The position numbers and the translations under genes were made by a program. A stretch of 64,000 nucleotides of DNA, taken from NCBI RefSeq assembly GCF_900141845.1, contig NZ_FQZB01000003.1, positions 375,709-439,708 on the forward strand, read 5' to 3'. Source of the stretch: Clostridium cavendishii DSM 21758 (GTDB lineage: Bacteria; Bacillota; Clostridia; Clostridiales; Clostridiaceae). Positions 36,298 through 45,245 of this stretch are shown one piece after another (within the stretch, counting starts at the first letter, position 1; every line of letters starts with the position of its first letter). Below the pieces are notes generated by a model. That model did no database searches. It saw only the letters and a list, made by a program, of their open reading frames with translations, and had not been told where the DNA came from.

Positions 36298-36336
36298 AAA
36301 AGTACTATCTTAATAAATTTGTAAGATAGTACTTTC
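36298..36336 (-). terminator. Terminator after the second PBP2 gene
   Basis: AGTACTATCTTA (36301-36312) pairs with TAAGATAGTACT (36322-36333), extended by A/T pairs, followed on the minus strand by TTTTTCTTATG. Confidence 0.88.
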
Positions 36337-36341
36337 TTTTA

Positions 36342-39236
36342 TTATTTTGATTTTACATCTTTTATATTTTCTGTTGGAGGGTTTAATGAATAATCATAGG
36401 AATTCCCAGACATATCCATTGGTTTATAGTTTGGAAATTCTGTTTTTAGTTTATTTCTCCAATAAGTTTCATAAATAGCTCTAGCAACCGAAGCTCCGAA
36501 ATATCCGTGCCCACCATCATAAATCGCTACACATACTGCTATCTCAGGATCTTCTACTGGCGCCATGGATACATAGACACCATATGCTTCTCTACCAAAG
36601 TTCTTTTGATCATCTCTAAATGTAGCTGTTCCTGTCTTACCTCCAGAACTTATTGGGAAACTCTTAAATACATAAGAAGCAGTACCCATATCTACTTCAT
36701 TTGCCTGTCTCATACCTTCTTTTATAGCAGCAAGATTTCCCTTATCTATATCCATATGGCTTATAGCTTCTGGTTTAAATTCCTTAACAACTTTTCCATC
36801 TATATCAGTTATTTTATCTACTAAATGAGTCTTATATCTAGTACCACCATTAACTAATGTTGCTATATAATCAGCTATTTGAAGTGGTGTAAAGTTGTTC
36901 ATACCTTGCCCTATGGAAGCATTTGCAACTTCAACAGGTGTCATAATTTCAATAGGCATAGAGTAGATAACCCAATTTGCTATTTCCTTTGCTGTTGTAG
37001 TAATCTCTGAGCTAGGATTTACTTTCTTACCTTCCATTGCCTTTTTATAGTCATCTGAATTATCATAAATAGCTTGAAGCGATTCTTTTACTTGTTTTTC
37101 AAACTCATTATAGCTTGAATTTGTGCTAATATTATTGATTCCTATTTCTTTAAGCTTATTGTTAACAAGATTTTTTAATTTTTCCTTTGCAGCTTCTAGT
37201 TTATCAGTTTTATCATCCGTTGCACTATTTATATCCAAAGGTGTAAATCTAGTTCCTCTTGATGGAAATATTCCACTTCCTAAATAATCTCTAAAATTCC
37301 ATTTCGCATAATTTAATTTTAAATCTTTAAAATCATTAAAATTATATGAATGGCCAAAATTTTCACTTATCTCAATACCTGTGGCAGCTTTTGTATTTGA
37401 ATTCGGATCTACTCCAAGCCCCATAGCCCAAGCATATTTAGCCAAACTATTAAGTCCTGATAATTCTCCACCCTTTTCTTTATTCTTATAATAAAGTCTT
37501 ATTCCCATGTCATAATAGTAATAGTTACAAGATTTAGCTAGTGCTGAAGCTAAATTTACTACTCCATGAAGATCATTATCCTTAGGTTTAGTTGCTCCGA
37601 ATATTTCTGGATATTTATCAAAAACAATCTTATCAGCCATAGTTTCAGAAGGATTTGTTACACCCTCTGAAAGCGCTGCTAAAGAAGTAAGAGGTTTAAA
37701 TGTGGATCCCGGAGGAATAAGTCCCATAGTTGCATAATTTAAAAATGGTTTTGGATAAATATCATAAGGATCTTGTCTAATCCCATCTTTATTTTTAGGG
37801 AATAACGTATCTACAGTAGTATTTAATCCTCTGTATTTAATATATTGATTACCAAATGCCTCAAGATCCGGTGAAAAATACTTTTTAGATATTTCCGTTG
37901 TTATGTCACCTGTTGCAAACAAATTAGGATCATATCCCGGTAAGCTTACCATTGCTAAGACCCTACCTGTCTTAACCTCAATAGCCACTGCTGCTCCCCT
38001 TGTTGCATTTCTAAAATCAATATCTCCTTCTATTCCTTTTTTTTGCAAAAATTCTAATTGACTTTTAAGCATAGTTTCTGCTGAATATTGAATATCCTTA
38101 TCTATTGTTAAATGCACATTATTACCAGGGTAAGTTTCTAATGTAAATAAATCCTCTATTTTTCTTCCTTCAGCATTTACATTAACAGTATTCCCGCCCT
38201 TAGTTCCCTTTAGAACATTTTCAAATGCAGATTCTATACCAGTTTTACCTATAAGGTCGGTTGATACATCATAACCTCTTTCTTCATATACATTCTTATT
38301 AGAACTATTTATAGTTGATACATATCCCAAGAAACTAGCCCCAAGTTCACCATAAGGATACTCCCTCATAGGCTCTAAGGCTATATCTATTCCTGGTAAT
38401 GTACTTAACTTCTGCTCAAATACAAATGCAGAAGGCTGCTTTATATTAGAAGCTATAGTTACAGGTTTGAATCCCGAAAAACTCTGCATCTTTATAGCAT
38501 CTTTAACTATCATATAGTTTCTTATTTTTTCTATTGGATATTTTGCTAAAACTGCATTTGCAACTTCTTCTGAAGTCATATTAATATATTTCTTTGCTTC
38601 TTCATTATATGATTTAGTTCCTATATCATAAGGTATTAACAAATCGTATAATGAGTAGGCTTTAACTAAAAATTCAAAGGTTTGTTTCGGAGTATATTTA
38701 AGAAGCTCTTGATCTATTTTATTCTCTTCTTCTTCTTTCAAATCATCCTTTTTCTTAGGATATAGTCTCTTTTTGACTTCGTCATTTAAACCTCTATCCC
38801 TTTTAAATCTTATCTCTTGAGCTTTAGTTACACTATCACTATCTGAAGAAAAATCGAAATAAGGTTCCTTCTTATCATCTAATTTCAACTTAAGTTTATC
38901 TTGGAGAGCTTCTTTATTATCACTTAAAAGAGAAATAACACTGTCCATAGTTTTATAAAATTGTTTTTTTGATTCATCTGTTTCTGTAAAAGTAACAGTA
39001 TATGTTTGTTTATTGGTAGCTAATATATTTCCATTACTATCGTAAATTTTACCTCTTGGTGCCTTTGTTGCAAGAAATCTTTGTGCTCTTGTGTTTGCTC
39101 TATCCTTAAAATCATCATATTTATACACTTGTAAATATATAAGTCTAGATATTATAGCTATAAATATAATCAACATTATACTAAGCAAAATTGAATATCT
39201 GTTTATATCTTTCTTTTTCTTCTTTGTATTATTCAT
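36342..39236 (-). CDS. Class B penicillin-binding protein 2 (elongasome), copy 2
   Basis: 964-residue paralogue of the 33307-36204 gene with the same architecture. It has an N-terminal transmembrane helix (about 15-35), a dimerisation region (RAQRFLATKAPRGKIYDSNG), active Ser511 in PPGSTFKPLTS, a Ser-Cys-Asn motif in LAKSCNYYYY and SGGKTGTATF near the C-terminus. The SxN-to-KTG insertion is also present. It directly follows mreD with an 8-bp gap, so this copy is in the mre operon, while copy 1 lies beyond a terminator. Divergence between the copies is spread throughout, arguing for an old duplication rather than an assembly artefact. Confidence 0.93.
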   Translation of the reverse strand: MNNTKKKKKDINRYSILLSIMLIIFIAIISRLIYLQVYKYDDFKDRANTRAQRFLATKAPRGKIYDSNGNILATNKQTYTVTFTETDESKKQFYKTMDSVISLLSDNKEALQDKLKLKLDDKKEPYFDFSSDSDSVTKAQEIRFKRDRGLNDEVKKRLYPKKKDDLKEEEENKIDQELLKYTPKQTFEFLVKAYSLYDLLIPYDIGTKSYNEEAKKYINMTSEEVANAVLAKYPIEKIRNYMIVKDAIKMQSFSGFKPVTIASNIKQPSAFVFEQKLSTLPGIDIALEPMREYPYGELGASFLGYVSTINSSNKNVYEERGYDVSTDLIGKTGIESAFENVLKGTKGGNTVNVNAEGRKIEDLFTLETYPGNNVHLTIDKDIQYSAETMLKSQLEFLQKKGIEGDIDFRNATRGAAVAIEVKTGRVLAMVSLPGYDPNLFATGDITTEISKKYFSPDLEAFGNQYIKYRGLNTTVDTLFPKNKDGIRQDPYDIYPKPFLNYATMGLIPPGSTFKPLTSLAALSEGVTNPSETMADKIVFDKYPEIFGATKPKDNDLHGVVNLASALAKSCNYYYYDMGIRLYYKNKEKGGELSGLNSLAKYAWAMGLGVDPNSNTKAATGIEISENFGHSYNFNDFKDLKLNYAKWNFRDYLGSGIFPSRGTRFTPLDINSATDDKTDKLEAAKEKLKNLVNNKLKEIGINNISTNSSYNEFEKQVKESLQAIYDNSDDYKKAMEGKKVNPSSEITTTAKEIANWVIYSMPIEIMTPVEVANASIGQGMNNFTPLQIADYIATLVNGGTRYKTHLVDKITDIDGKVVKEFKPEAISHMDIDKGNLAAIKEGMRQANEVDMGTASYVFKSFPISSGGKTGTATFRDDQKNFGREAYGVYVSMAPVEDPEIAVCVAIYDGGHGYFGASVARAIYETYWRNKLKTEFPNYKPMDMSGNSYDYSLNPPTENIKDVKSK

Positions 39237-39244
39237 TTCATCAC

Positions 39245-39742
39245 CTATTTTTCGTTAAACTTCCACTCTGTTTTCATATAAGGCTTATTAGATATTTTGT
39301 AAATCCACGAATACATTAATAAAGCAATAATCATATTATATACCGGCATTATTATTATTCCATCAAAATTCATTTTAATATTAGTAGCTCTATATAAAAT
39401 ATATACTAATATATATTTTACTGCTGTTATAACTAGCGTAAATATAACTGGAACTAACTTTTTATGTTTTAATATATTTTCACCAATATAAGCCGCTAAA
39501 AGACATAATAATAGATTAGTAATAGAATTGATACCAAATACATTCAAAAAATATATATCCTGTATTATCCCTGAAAAACTACCTATCAATATAGCTTCAT
39601 AATATCCATTCACAATTGAAAATAAAATAGCAAATACAAATAACAAACTTGGAAAACAGCCCTTAATTCCCACAAAAGGCATTAGCGTATTATCTAGCAC
39701 CAAAAAGAATAAACATAATAAAATTAATACAAATCTCTTCAT
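39245..39742 (-). CDS. mreD: Rod shape-determining membrane protein MreD
   Basis: 165-residue, very hydrophobic protein with about five or six transmembrane segments, of typical MreD length, between mreC and PBP2. It links MreC and PBP2/RodA within the elongasome. Assignment rests mainly on size, hydrophobicity and position, since MreD sequences are poorly conserved. Confidence 0.85.
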   Translation of the reverse strand: MKRFVLILLCLFFLVLDNTLMPFVGIKGCFPSLLFVFAILFSIVNGYYEAILIGSFSGIIQDIYFLNVFGINSITNLLLCLLAAYIGENILKHKKLVPVIFTLVITAVKYILVYILYRATNIKMNFDGIIIMPVYNMIIALLMYSWIYKISNKPYMKTEWKFNEK

Positions 39743-39755
39743 AAAAATCTCCTAA

Positions 39756-40616
39756 TTAATCTTGCTCATATTTTCTATTTTCATCATAAACTATAACTAC
39801 AAGTTCCTCTAGTTTATTAAATTCTACATATGGTTCTATTATTGCGCTTTTATTAACCTTAACTTTATCCTCATCAACAGACAGTACTTTGCCTATTTTT
39901 ATATTTTTAGGATATATCTTTCCCAATCCAGATGTATATATTTCATCTCCGACTTTTATCTGAGAATTTATAGGTAAAAAGTCTATTTTAGCCAAAAGCT
40001 TTCCATTAGAATCTTTATACCCCTTAACTATTCCTCCAGTTTCATTACTTTCTTTTACTTTTGCATGTACAGCTACATTTTCATTAACTAGTGTTTGAAC
40101 TTTTGCCCAGTTAGACCCTACTTCGGAAACCTGACCCACTAAGCCGTTGGCTGATATAACTACCATTTCTTTATCTACACCATCTTTTTTACCTTTATCT
40201 ATGATATAACCATTTAAGAAGCCTCCGCCACTAACCCCTATTATGTTTGTTCCTATGTATTTATATTTACTGTTATTTTTATCGCTTTCATTTTTAAAAT
40301 CTAATATAGCTCTTAATTCATCATTAGTTTTTTTAAAAGTATCATATTCTATAAGCTTATTTTCAAGCTCAATATTCTTTTTCTTCAAATCTTGATTTTC
40401 TCTTTTCACATCTGAAAATGTATAAAAAAACGTCATACATCCTTTAACCTTTTCTGATGCTTTATAAGCAAGCTTTTGGACTGGATTGACTGCTGCTCCT
40501 GCGCTACTAGAAAATATGTTATAATTATTTTTTTTCGCAGAAAAAATAATTATACCTAAAAATGTAACTGACAGAACTATAACAGTTACTGCCAGTTTAT
40601 TTTTAAAAATCTTCAC
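39756..40616 (-). CDS. mreC: Rod shape-determining protein MreC
   Basis: 286-residue bitopic protein: N-terminal transmembrane helix (about 8-26), a coiled coil (about 62-105, DLKKKNIELENKLIEYD) and a beta-barrel extracellular domain with GVSGGGFLNGYIIDKGKKDG and GLGKIYPKNIKIGKV. It activates PBP2 outside the membrane and connects it to MreB. GTG start with AGAGG upstream, 5 bp after mreB. Confidence 0.92.
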   Translation of the reverse strand: MKIFKNKLAVTVIVLSVTFLGIIIFSAKKNNYNIFSSSAGAAVNPVQKLAYKASEKVKGCMTFFYTFSDVKRENQDLKKKNIELENKLIEYDTFKKTNDELRAILDFKNESDKNNSKYKYIGTNIIGVSGGGFLNGYIIDKGKKDGVDKEMVVISANGLVGQVSEVGSNWAKVQTLVNENVAVHAKVKESNETGGIVKGYKDSNGKLLAKIDFLPINSQIKVGDEIYTSGLGKIYPKNIKIGKVLSVDEDKVKVNKSAIIEPYVEFNKLEELVVIVYDENRKYEQD

Positions 40617-40621
40617 TCAGA

Positions 40622-41641
40622 TTAACCTCTTTGTTGTTTTGCTATTATGTCAAATTTATCTAATGCTTTTCCAGCCCCTAAAGCAACACAATCAAGTGGT
40701 GACTCAGCTATATGCACAGGCATATGAGTCTCATGATTTATTAATTGATCCAATCCTTTTAAAAGCGCTCCTCCACCTGCAAGCATTATACCTTTTTCTA
40801 TTATATCTGCTGCAAGTTCTGGTGGTGTTTTTTCTAATGTAGTTTTAATAGCTTCTATTATTGCTGATACTGGTTCTTTTAGAGCATCTCTTATTTGAGT
40901 TTCACTTATTTCAACTACTTTAGGAAGACCTGTTATTAAATCTCTTCCCTTTATTTCCATAGTTTTTTCTTCTTCGCCTTCAACTTTAAACGCTGAACCA
41001 ACTCCAACTTTAATAGCTTCTGCTGTTCTTTCACCAATCATTAAATTATATTCTCTCTTTATATAACTAATAATCGCTTGATCTAATTCATCTCCAGCTA
41101 CTCTTAAAGATCTACTTGTTACTATTCCACCTAATGAAATCACAGCAACTTCAGTAGTTCCTCCACCGATATCAACTATCATACTTCCTGTTGGTTCATC
41201 AACTGGAAGACCAGCTCCAATTGCAGCTGCCATTGGTTCCTCCATAAGAACAACATCTCTAGCTCCTGCTTGTTTTGTAGCTTCTTCTATAGCTCTTCTC
41301 TCTACTTCAGTAACTCCTGATGGAAAACATACTATAATTCTTGGACTTGTAAATGCAGATTTGTTTGTTATTTTTTCAATGAACTTTTTAAGCATTGTTT
41401 GAGTTATATCAAAATCTGCTATAACTCCATCTTTAAGTGGTCTTATAGCTACTATATTTCCTGGTGTTCTTCCTATCATTTGCTTAGCTTCTGTTCCTAC
41501 AGCTAATGGCTTTTTAGTAATATTGTTTATAGCAACAACTGATGGTTCGCTTAAAACAATACCTTTTCCTTTTACATATACTAAGGTATTAGCAGTTCCT
41601 AAATCTATACCCATATCTTTATTTATTCCAAATAATCCCAT
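40622..41641 (-). CDS. mreB: Actin-like rod shape-determining protein MreB
   Basis: 339-residue bacterial actin. Phosphate-1 loop GIDLGTANTLVY, PSVVAIN, EEPMAAAIGAG, the phosphate-2 loop IVDIGGGTTEVAVISLGG and the adenosine loop AGGGALLKGL are all present. Its filaments orient the elongasome under the membrane. It follows radC by 17 bp and leads mreC and mreD. Confidence 0.97.
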   Translation of the reverse strand: MGLFGINKDMGIDLGTANTLVYVKGKGIVLSEPSVVAINNITKKPLAVGTEAKQMIGRTPGNIVAIRPLKDGVIADFDITQTMLKKFIEKITNKSAFTSPRIIVCFPSGVTEVERRAIEEATKQAGARDVVLMEEPMAAAIGAGLPVDEPTGSMIVDIGGGTTEVAVISLGGIVTSRSLRVAGDELDQAIISYIKREYNLMIGERTAEAIKVGVGSAFKVEGEEEKTMEIKGRDLITGLPKVVEISETQIRDALKEPVSAIIEAIKTTLEKTPPELAADIIEKGIMLAGGGALLKGLDQLINHETHMPVHIAESPLDCVALGAGKALDKFDIIAKQQRG

Positions 41642-41658
41642 TTTTATTCCCCTTCCAG

Positions 41659-42342
41659 TTATAAGATTCCTTTTTCTTTCATACTAATAAATTTGTTATT
41701 TCCTATAATTATATGATCAATAAGATCAATACCTATAAGTTTTCCACACTCTTTTATTCTAAGAGTTATATTAACATCCTCTTTACTTGGTGTTGGGTCA
41801 CCAGATGGATGATTATGACTAATTATAATTGAATTTGCACTTTTTTTTAGTGCTTCTTTAAATACCTCTCTTGGATGCACTACAGAAGAATTTAAAGTTC
41901 CCTTAAATAATTCTTTTTTCCCAATAACAACATTTTTTGTATTTAACATAATTAATATAAACACTTCTTGCTCTAAAGAGCGTACTTCATCTGTTAGAAG
42001 CTCTGCCACATCCTTTGGTGAACTTATTTTGTATTCACTTTTTTCAAAACTTCTAAATCTTTTAAAAATTTCACATAAAGCTAGTATTTGTGTAGCTTTT
42101 GCTTCTTTTACGCCTTTTATACACATGAGTTCTTCTGCTGATGCTGAAAATAATCCATTTAGACCATGAACTTCTTTTAATATTCTGCTACTTAAAGTAA
42201 TAACATTCTCGCTTGAAGTTCCTGTTCTTAGAAGCAATGCTAAAAGTTCTACATTACTCAATGAATCTGGTCCGTATTTTATAATTTTTTCTCTAGGTCT
42301 TTCATTTTGTGGAATATCAATGATTTTCAGGTTATTGTTCAT
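41659..42342 (-). CDS. radC: RadC/JAB-domain protein
   Basis: 227-residue protein with an N-terminal helix-hairpin-helix (CIKGVKEAKATQILAL, about 66-81) and a C-terminal JAB1/MPN-type metalloprotease fold carrying SHNHPSGDPTPSKED, whose His, His and Asp bind zinc. The historical link to DNA repair is weak and its real role is unsettled. It precedes mreB as in many Firmicutes. Confidence 0.92.
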   Translation of the reverse strand: MNNNLKIIDIPQNERPREKIIKYGPDSLSNVELLALLLRTGTSSENVITLSSRILKEVHGLNGLFSASAEELMCIKGVKEAKATQILALCEIFKRFRSFEKSEYKISSPKDVAELLTDEVRSLEQEVFILIMLNTKNVVIGKKELFKGTLNSSVVHPREVFKEALKKSANSIIISHNHPSGDPTPSKEDVNITLRIKECGKLIGIDLIDHIIIGNNKFISMKEKGIL

Positions 42343-42379
42343 TTTAATAACTCCTATTCAATTATTGAATTCCCCATCC

Positions 42380-42946
42380 CTACTTAATTTGTGATAGCAT
42401 TTTATTTAACCTATTTAAAGGCAATCCCACCACATTATAATAGCAACCTTTTATTTCTTCAACAAATACAGCTCCTAATCCTTGAATTCCATAAGCTCCT
42501 GCTTTATCCATAGGTTCAGAAGTTTTTATGTACTCCTCAATTTGAGATTCTTCCAAAATAGAAAATTTAACTTTTGTACATACAGCATCTGAAATAATTT
42601 TATTATTTTGGGTGTTAATCACCGTAACCCCTGAGTAAACTTCATGGGTTTTTCCGCTTAACTTAGAAAGCATAAAAAAAGCATCTTCTTCTGTTTTAGG
42701 TTTTCCTAGCACTTCTCCATTTAATACTACAATAGTATCTGCTGCTATAATCAATGAAGGTTCTTGTAGTTTTTGTGCTACCGTTTCAGCTTTTTTTCTA
42801 GATAATTCTTCTACATAAGCTTCTGCATCACAATTAAAAATTACAGTAGATTCATCAAAATCTGAAACTCTAATCTCAAATTCCTTAACTATCCTACTTA
42901 AAAGTTCTTTCCTTCTTGGTGACTTAGATGCTAAAACTACATGCAT
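42380..42946 (-). CDS. maf: Maf-family nucleoside triphosphate pyrophosphatase
   Basis: 188-residue house-cleaning enzyme removing modified or dTTP/UTP nucleotides. The SKSPRRKELL N-terminus, AADTIVVLNGEVLGKP and KAGAYGIQG motifs are diagnostic. In Bacillus, Maf also affects septation. It lies between the small membrane gene and radC. Confidence 0.93.
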   Translation of the reverse strand: MHVVLASKSPRRKELLSRIVKEFEIRVSDFDESTVIFNCDAEAYVEELSRKKAETVAQKLQEPSLIIAADTIVVLNGEVLGKPKTEEDAFFMLSKLSGKTHEVYSGVTVINTQNNKIISDAVCTKVKFSILEESQIEEYIKTSEPMDKAGAYGIQGLGAVFVEEIKGCYYNVVGLPLNRLNKMLSQIK

Positions 42947-42950
42947 TTTA

Positions 42951-43220
42951 TCACTCCCAATACTTTCTATATAGTATTATTGCCAAAATAACACATATTA
43001 TAGACATAAAATTTAAATTTACACTTATACCAAAGGTTAATGATATAACCTTTAAATCAAGTACTAGTGGAGATGTATTTCCAATTGTATATTTTTGTTT
43101 AAATAGTTCTATATTCTGAAACTGATTTCCTAAAAAATCACCTATAAAACTACCTAAAATAAGACCTATAAAAATTATTAATATTATAAGCCATACATTT
43201 CTATTACCCTTCTTCAACAC
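42951..43220 (-). CDS. Small DUF4321-type membrane protein
   Basis: 89-residue protein with two hydrophobic segments (about 9-28 and 65-85) joined by an extracytoplasmic loop of polar residues, a plan typical of the DUF4321 proteins found next to maf in clostridia. Its function is unknown. GTG start after AAGGTGGG; its stop is 4 bp from the maf start, so the two are co-translated. Confidence 0.75.
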   Translation of the reverse strand: MLKKGNRNVWLIILIIFIGLILGSFIGDFLGNQFQNIELFKQKYTIGNTSPLVLDLKVISLTFGISVNLNFMSIICVILAIILYRKYWE

Positions 43221-43284
43221 TTATCCCACCTTAACTTTCATCTAATATAGTTTATCACTTATTAAATTCATACACAAGTGAAAA

Positions 43285-43315
43285 AAAACAAATTAAGAAT
43301 TTCTTAATTTGTTTT
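43285..43315 (-). terminator. Terminator after the SPOR-domain gene
   Basis: AAAACAAATTAAGAA (43285-43299) pairs with TTCTTAATTTGTTTT (43301-43315). It is a very AT-rich palindrome with an A-run before it, hence a T-run on the minus strand. Confidence 0.75.
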
Positions 43316-43389
43316 ACATTTTATTTAATATTTGTCTAGATTTAGAGAAAACAATTCCCTTATACGTTGATCAATTATTTTTACATCTC

Positions 43390-44097
43390 TTATTTACTTT
43401 TAAAAACATTTAATGCCTTAAATATGTCTGAATAGCTTTTATCATTTTCAGCTTTTGTTATTTCTTTAGGCAAGTTCTTTATTGTGTCTTGAAGTTCCTT
43501 ATATGTTTTATAATTAGCACCTGAAGCTTCTCCTTTCAAAGTATCAGCCCACTTTTTAAAATCCTCTGTTTTAACTGACTTAACATCCTTATCATTCAAC
43601 TTACTAATTATCTCAAGATATCCACTTATCATACCTGCTATTTCAAGATTACAAGAAGCACTTTTATCTATTTTATAATTAATTTTAGTAGCAGTAATAT
43701 TTTCTGTAGTAAGCTTTTCTAATAATTTTGTAGCATCTTCTGGTTTACCTATAAATGAAATAGCTCTATATTTATCTCCTTCATTTAAGATAAATATATC
43801 ATATTTATCTTTCAATTTATTTTTCAAATCATCTGCATTTTCCTTCTTAGAATAATATCCACACTGAACTATAGAATAATTCTCAACACCATCTTTACTT
43901 TGTGTTTTGCTATCTTCAGCTTGAATAGAATTTGGTTTTTCTACCTTAATTTTTTCTGGAGAACCTTGTCCCAAAAATAAAAACTTTGCTATAAGAGTTC
44001 CAATAACTAATGCGATTACTACCATAAGTATAACTATTATACCAAATCTATTCGAATTATTTTTCCCTTTGTTAAAGTCATATCTTGTATACTTCAT
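43390..44097 (-). CDS. SPOR-domain membrane protein
   Basis: 235-residue protein: basic cytoplasmic N-terminus, one transmembrane helix (about 20-43), an acidic linker, and a SPOR-like domain (about 73-140, YSIVQCGYYSKKENADDLKN). SPOR domains bind glycan strands stripped of stem peptides at septa. A helical C-terminal extension of about 90 residues has no assignment. The ATG at 44097 was preferred to a GTG at 44109 that lies inside the AGGTGGGTG ribosome site. It is monocistronic. Confidence 0.75.
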   Translation of the reverse strand: MKYTRYDFNKGKNNSNRFGIIVILMVVIALVIGTLIAKFLFLGQGSPEKIKVEKPNSIQAEDSKTQSKDGVENYSIVQCGYYSKKENADDLKNKLKDKYDIFILNEGDKYRAISFIGKPEDATKLLEKLTTENITATKINYKIDKSASCNLEIAGMISGYLEIISKLNDKDVKSVKTEDFKKWADTLKGEASGANYKTYKELQDTIKNLPKEITKAENDKSYSDIFKALNVFKSK

Positions 44098-44276
44098 ATA
44101 ATCACCCACCTATTCATCTTTATATTTAAATCTATTTTAATTTACATAATTATATTCCTAAAACAAAAATAGTTTACATAAATTTAAAAAGTAAAAAGTG
44201 GCCTCATATAATCTTAAATATTAATATTACTACATTTATACTTATAATTAATTTTATAAATTCCTATATATAAAAA

Positions 44277-44306
44277 ACGACATAGAATTTTCACACTCTA
44301 TGTCGT
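44277..44306 (-). terminator. Terminator of the NlpC/P60 gene
   Basis: ACGACATAGA (44277-44286) pairs with TCTATGTCGT (44297-44306), followed by TTTTTATATA on the minus strand. Confidence 0.88.
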
Positions 44307-44323
44307 AACCTTCATTATATTTA

Positions 44324-44965
44324 TTATTTAACTCTTCTTGCGCCAGCATATCTTGAAGCATAATAAGATTCTCCAAGTGAACTTACTGTTACAGTTTTAC
44401 CAGATGAAGGTGCATGTATAAAGTCCCCTCCACCTACATATATACCAACATGACTTATAGGACCATATGTATTAAAAAACACTAAATCTCCTGGTTGTAG
44501 GTTTCCTCTACTTACTGATGAGCCTGCCCCCCATTGAGAACCTGTATAGTGACCAAGCGATACTCCAAATCTAGCATATACATATTGTGTTAATCCAGAA
44601 CAATCAAAAACTTTTGGACCAGCTGCACCAAACACATAAGGTCTTCCTATAAAATTATACGCATATTGAACTACTGCACTCCCTGAACTTGAGCCACCTC
44701 TTGAAGAAGGCCCATTCCCACCAGATGATTTGCTTCCTGATGATTTTTTTTCACTTGATGAATTTGATCCACTATCCGAAACAGCCTCTTCTTTTTTAGG
44801 TGCTATTATAGTTTTTTCACCCTTTAATTGAGTACTTTTTAGCACAACACCTTGTTGTGTTTTAACTGTAGTGTCTGCTTTAACTACTTTATTTTCACTA
44901 ACCATGTTAGAAATGAGTGCAATTGAAAATACACTCGCTATAATTAAACATTTTTTCAATTTCAT
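44324..44965 (-). CDS. Secreted NlpC/P60 peptidoglycan endopeptidase
   Basis: 213-residue exported cell-wall hydrolase. A signal peptide (about 1-30) is followed by a serine/glycine/lysine-rich linker (about 55-97) and an NlpC/P60 domain (about 98-213) with catalytic Cys in DCSGL, His in ISHVGIYVG and a third polar residue in FIHAPSSGK. It cleaves D-gamma-glutamyl-diamino acid bonds in stem peptides. No SH3 or LysM targeting domain is present. Its leader is about 75 nt long, with a TTGACC-18-TATAAT promoter. Confidence 0.92.
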   Translation of the reverse strand: MKLKKCLIIASVFSIALISNMVSENKVVKADTTVKTQQGVVLKSTQLKGEKTIIAPKKEEAVSDSGSNSSSEKKSSGSKSSGGNGPSSRGGSSSGSAVVQYAYNFIGRPYVFGAAGPKVFDCSGLTQYVYARFGVSLGHYTGSQWGAGSSVSRGNLQPGDLVFFNTYGPISHVGIYVGGGDFIHAPSSGKTVTVSSLGESYYASRYAGARRVK

Positions 44966-45049
44966 AATATCCCCCTCAAAAATAAAGTTACTCTCTCCAA
45001 AGTAAACATTTACAGAACCAAAGTTACTATAAACTTTATGTACATACTA

Positions 45050-45079
45050 ATTATATACATTATGTCAACCTTTGGTCAA
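45050..45079 (-). promoter_or_regulatory. Promoter of the NlpC/P60 gene with leader direct repeats
   Basis: Minus-strand TTGACC (45074-45079), 18 bp, TATAAT (45050-45055). Between it and the gene, AAAGTTACT occurs twice (44984-44992 and 45020-45028, plus reading) with a related AAAGTAAAC between (44999-45007), possibly sites for a response regulator. Confidence 0.55.
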
Positions 45080-45203
45080 CCTTATTTTAAGAAAAATTTA
45101 AGAATTTTTTAAGAAACTTTTTCATATTTTATACGTCTTTAATAATAAAGCAAATTTTCATATACTTAATAAGCAATTTATTTTAAAATTTTAAATGTAT
45201 AAA

Positions 45204-45234
45204 AAACACCATTTGGTTTTCACCAAATGGTGTT
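45204..45234 (-). terminator. Terminator of the PEP carboxylase gene
   Basis: AACACCATTTGGT (45204-45216) pairs with ACCAAATGGTGTT (45222-45234), with TTTTTTATAC following on the minus strand. Confidence 0.88.
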
Positions 45235-45245
45235 TCTAATATATA

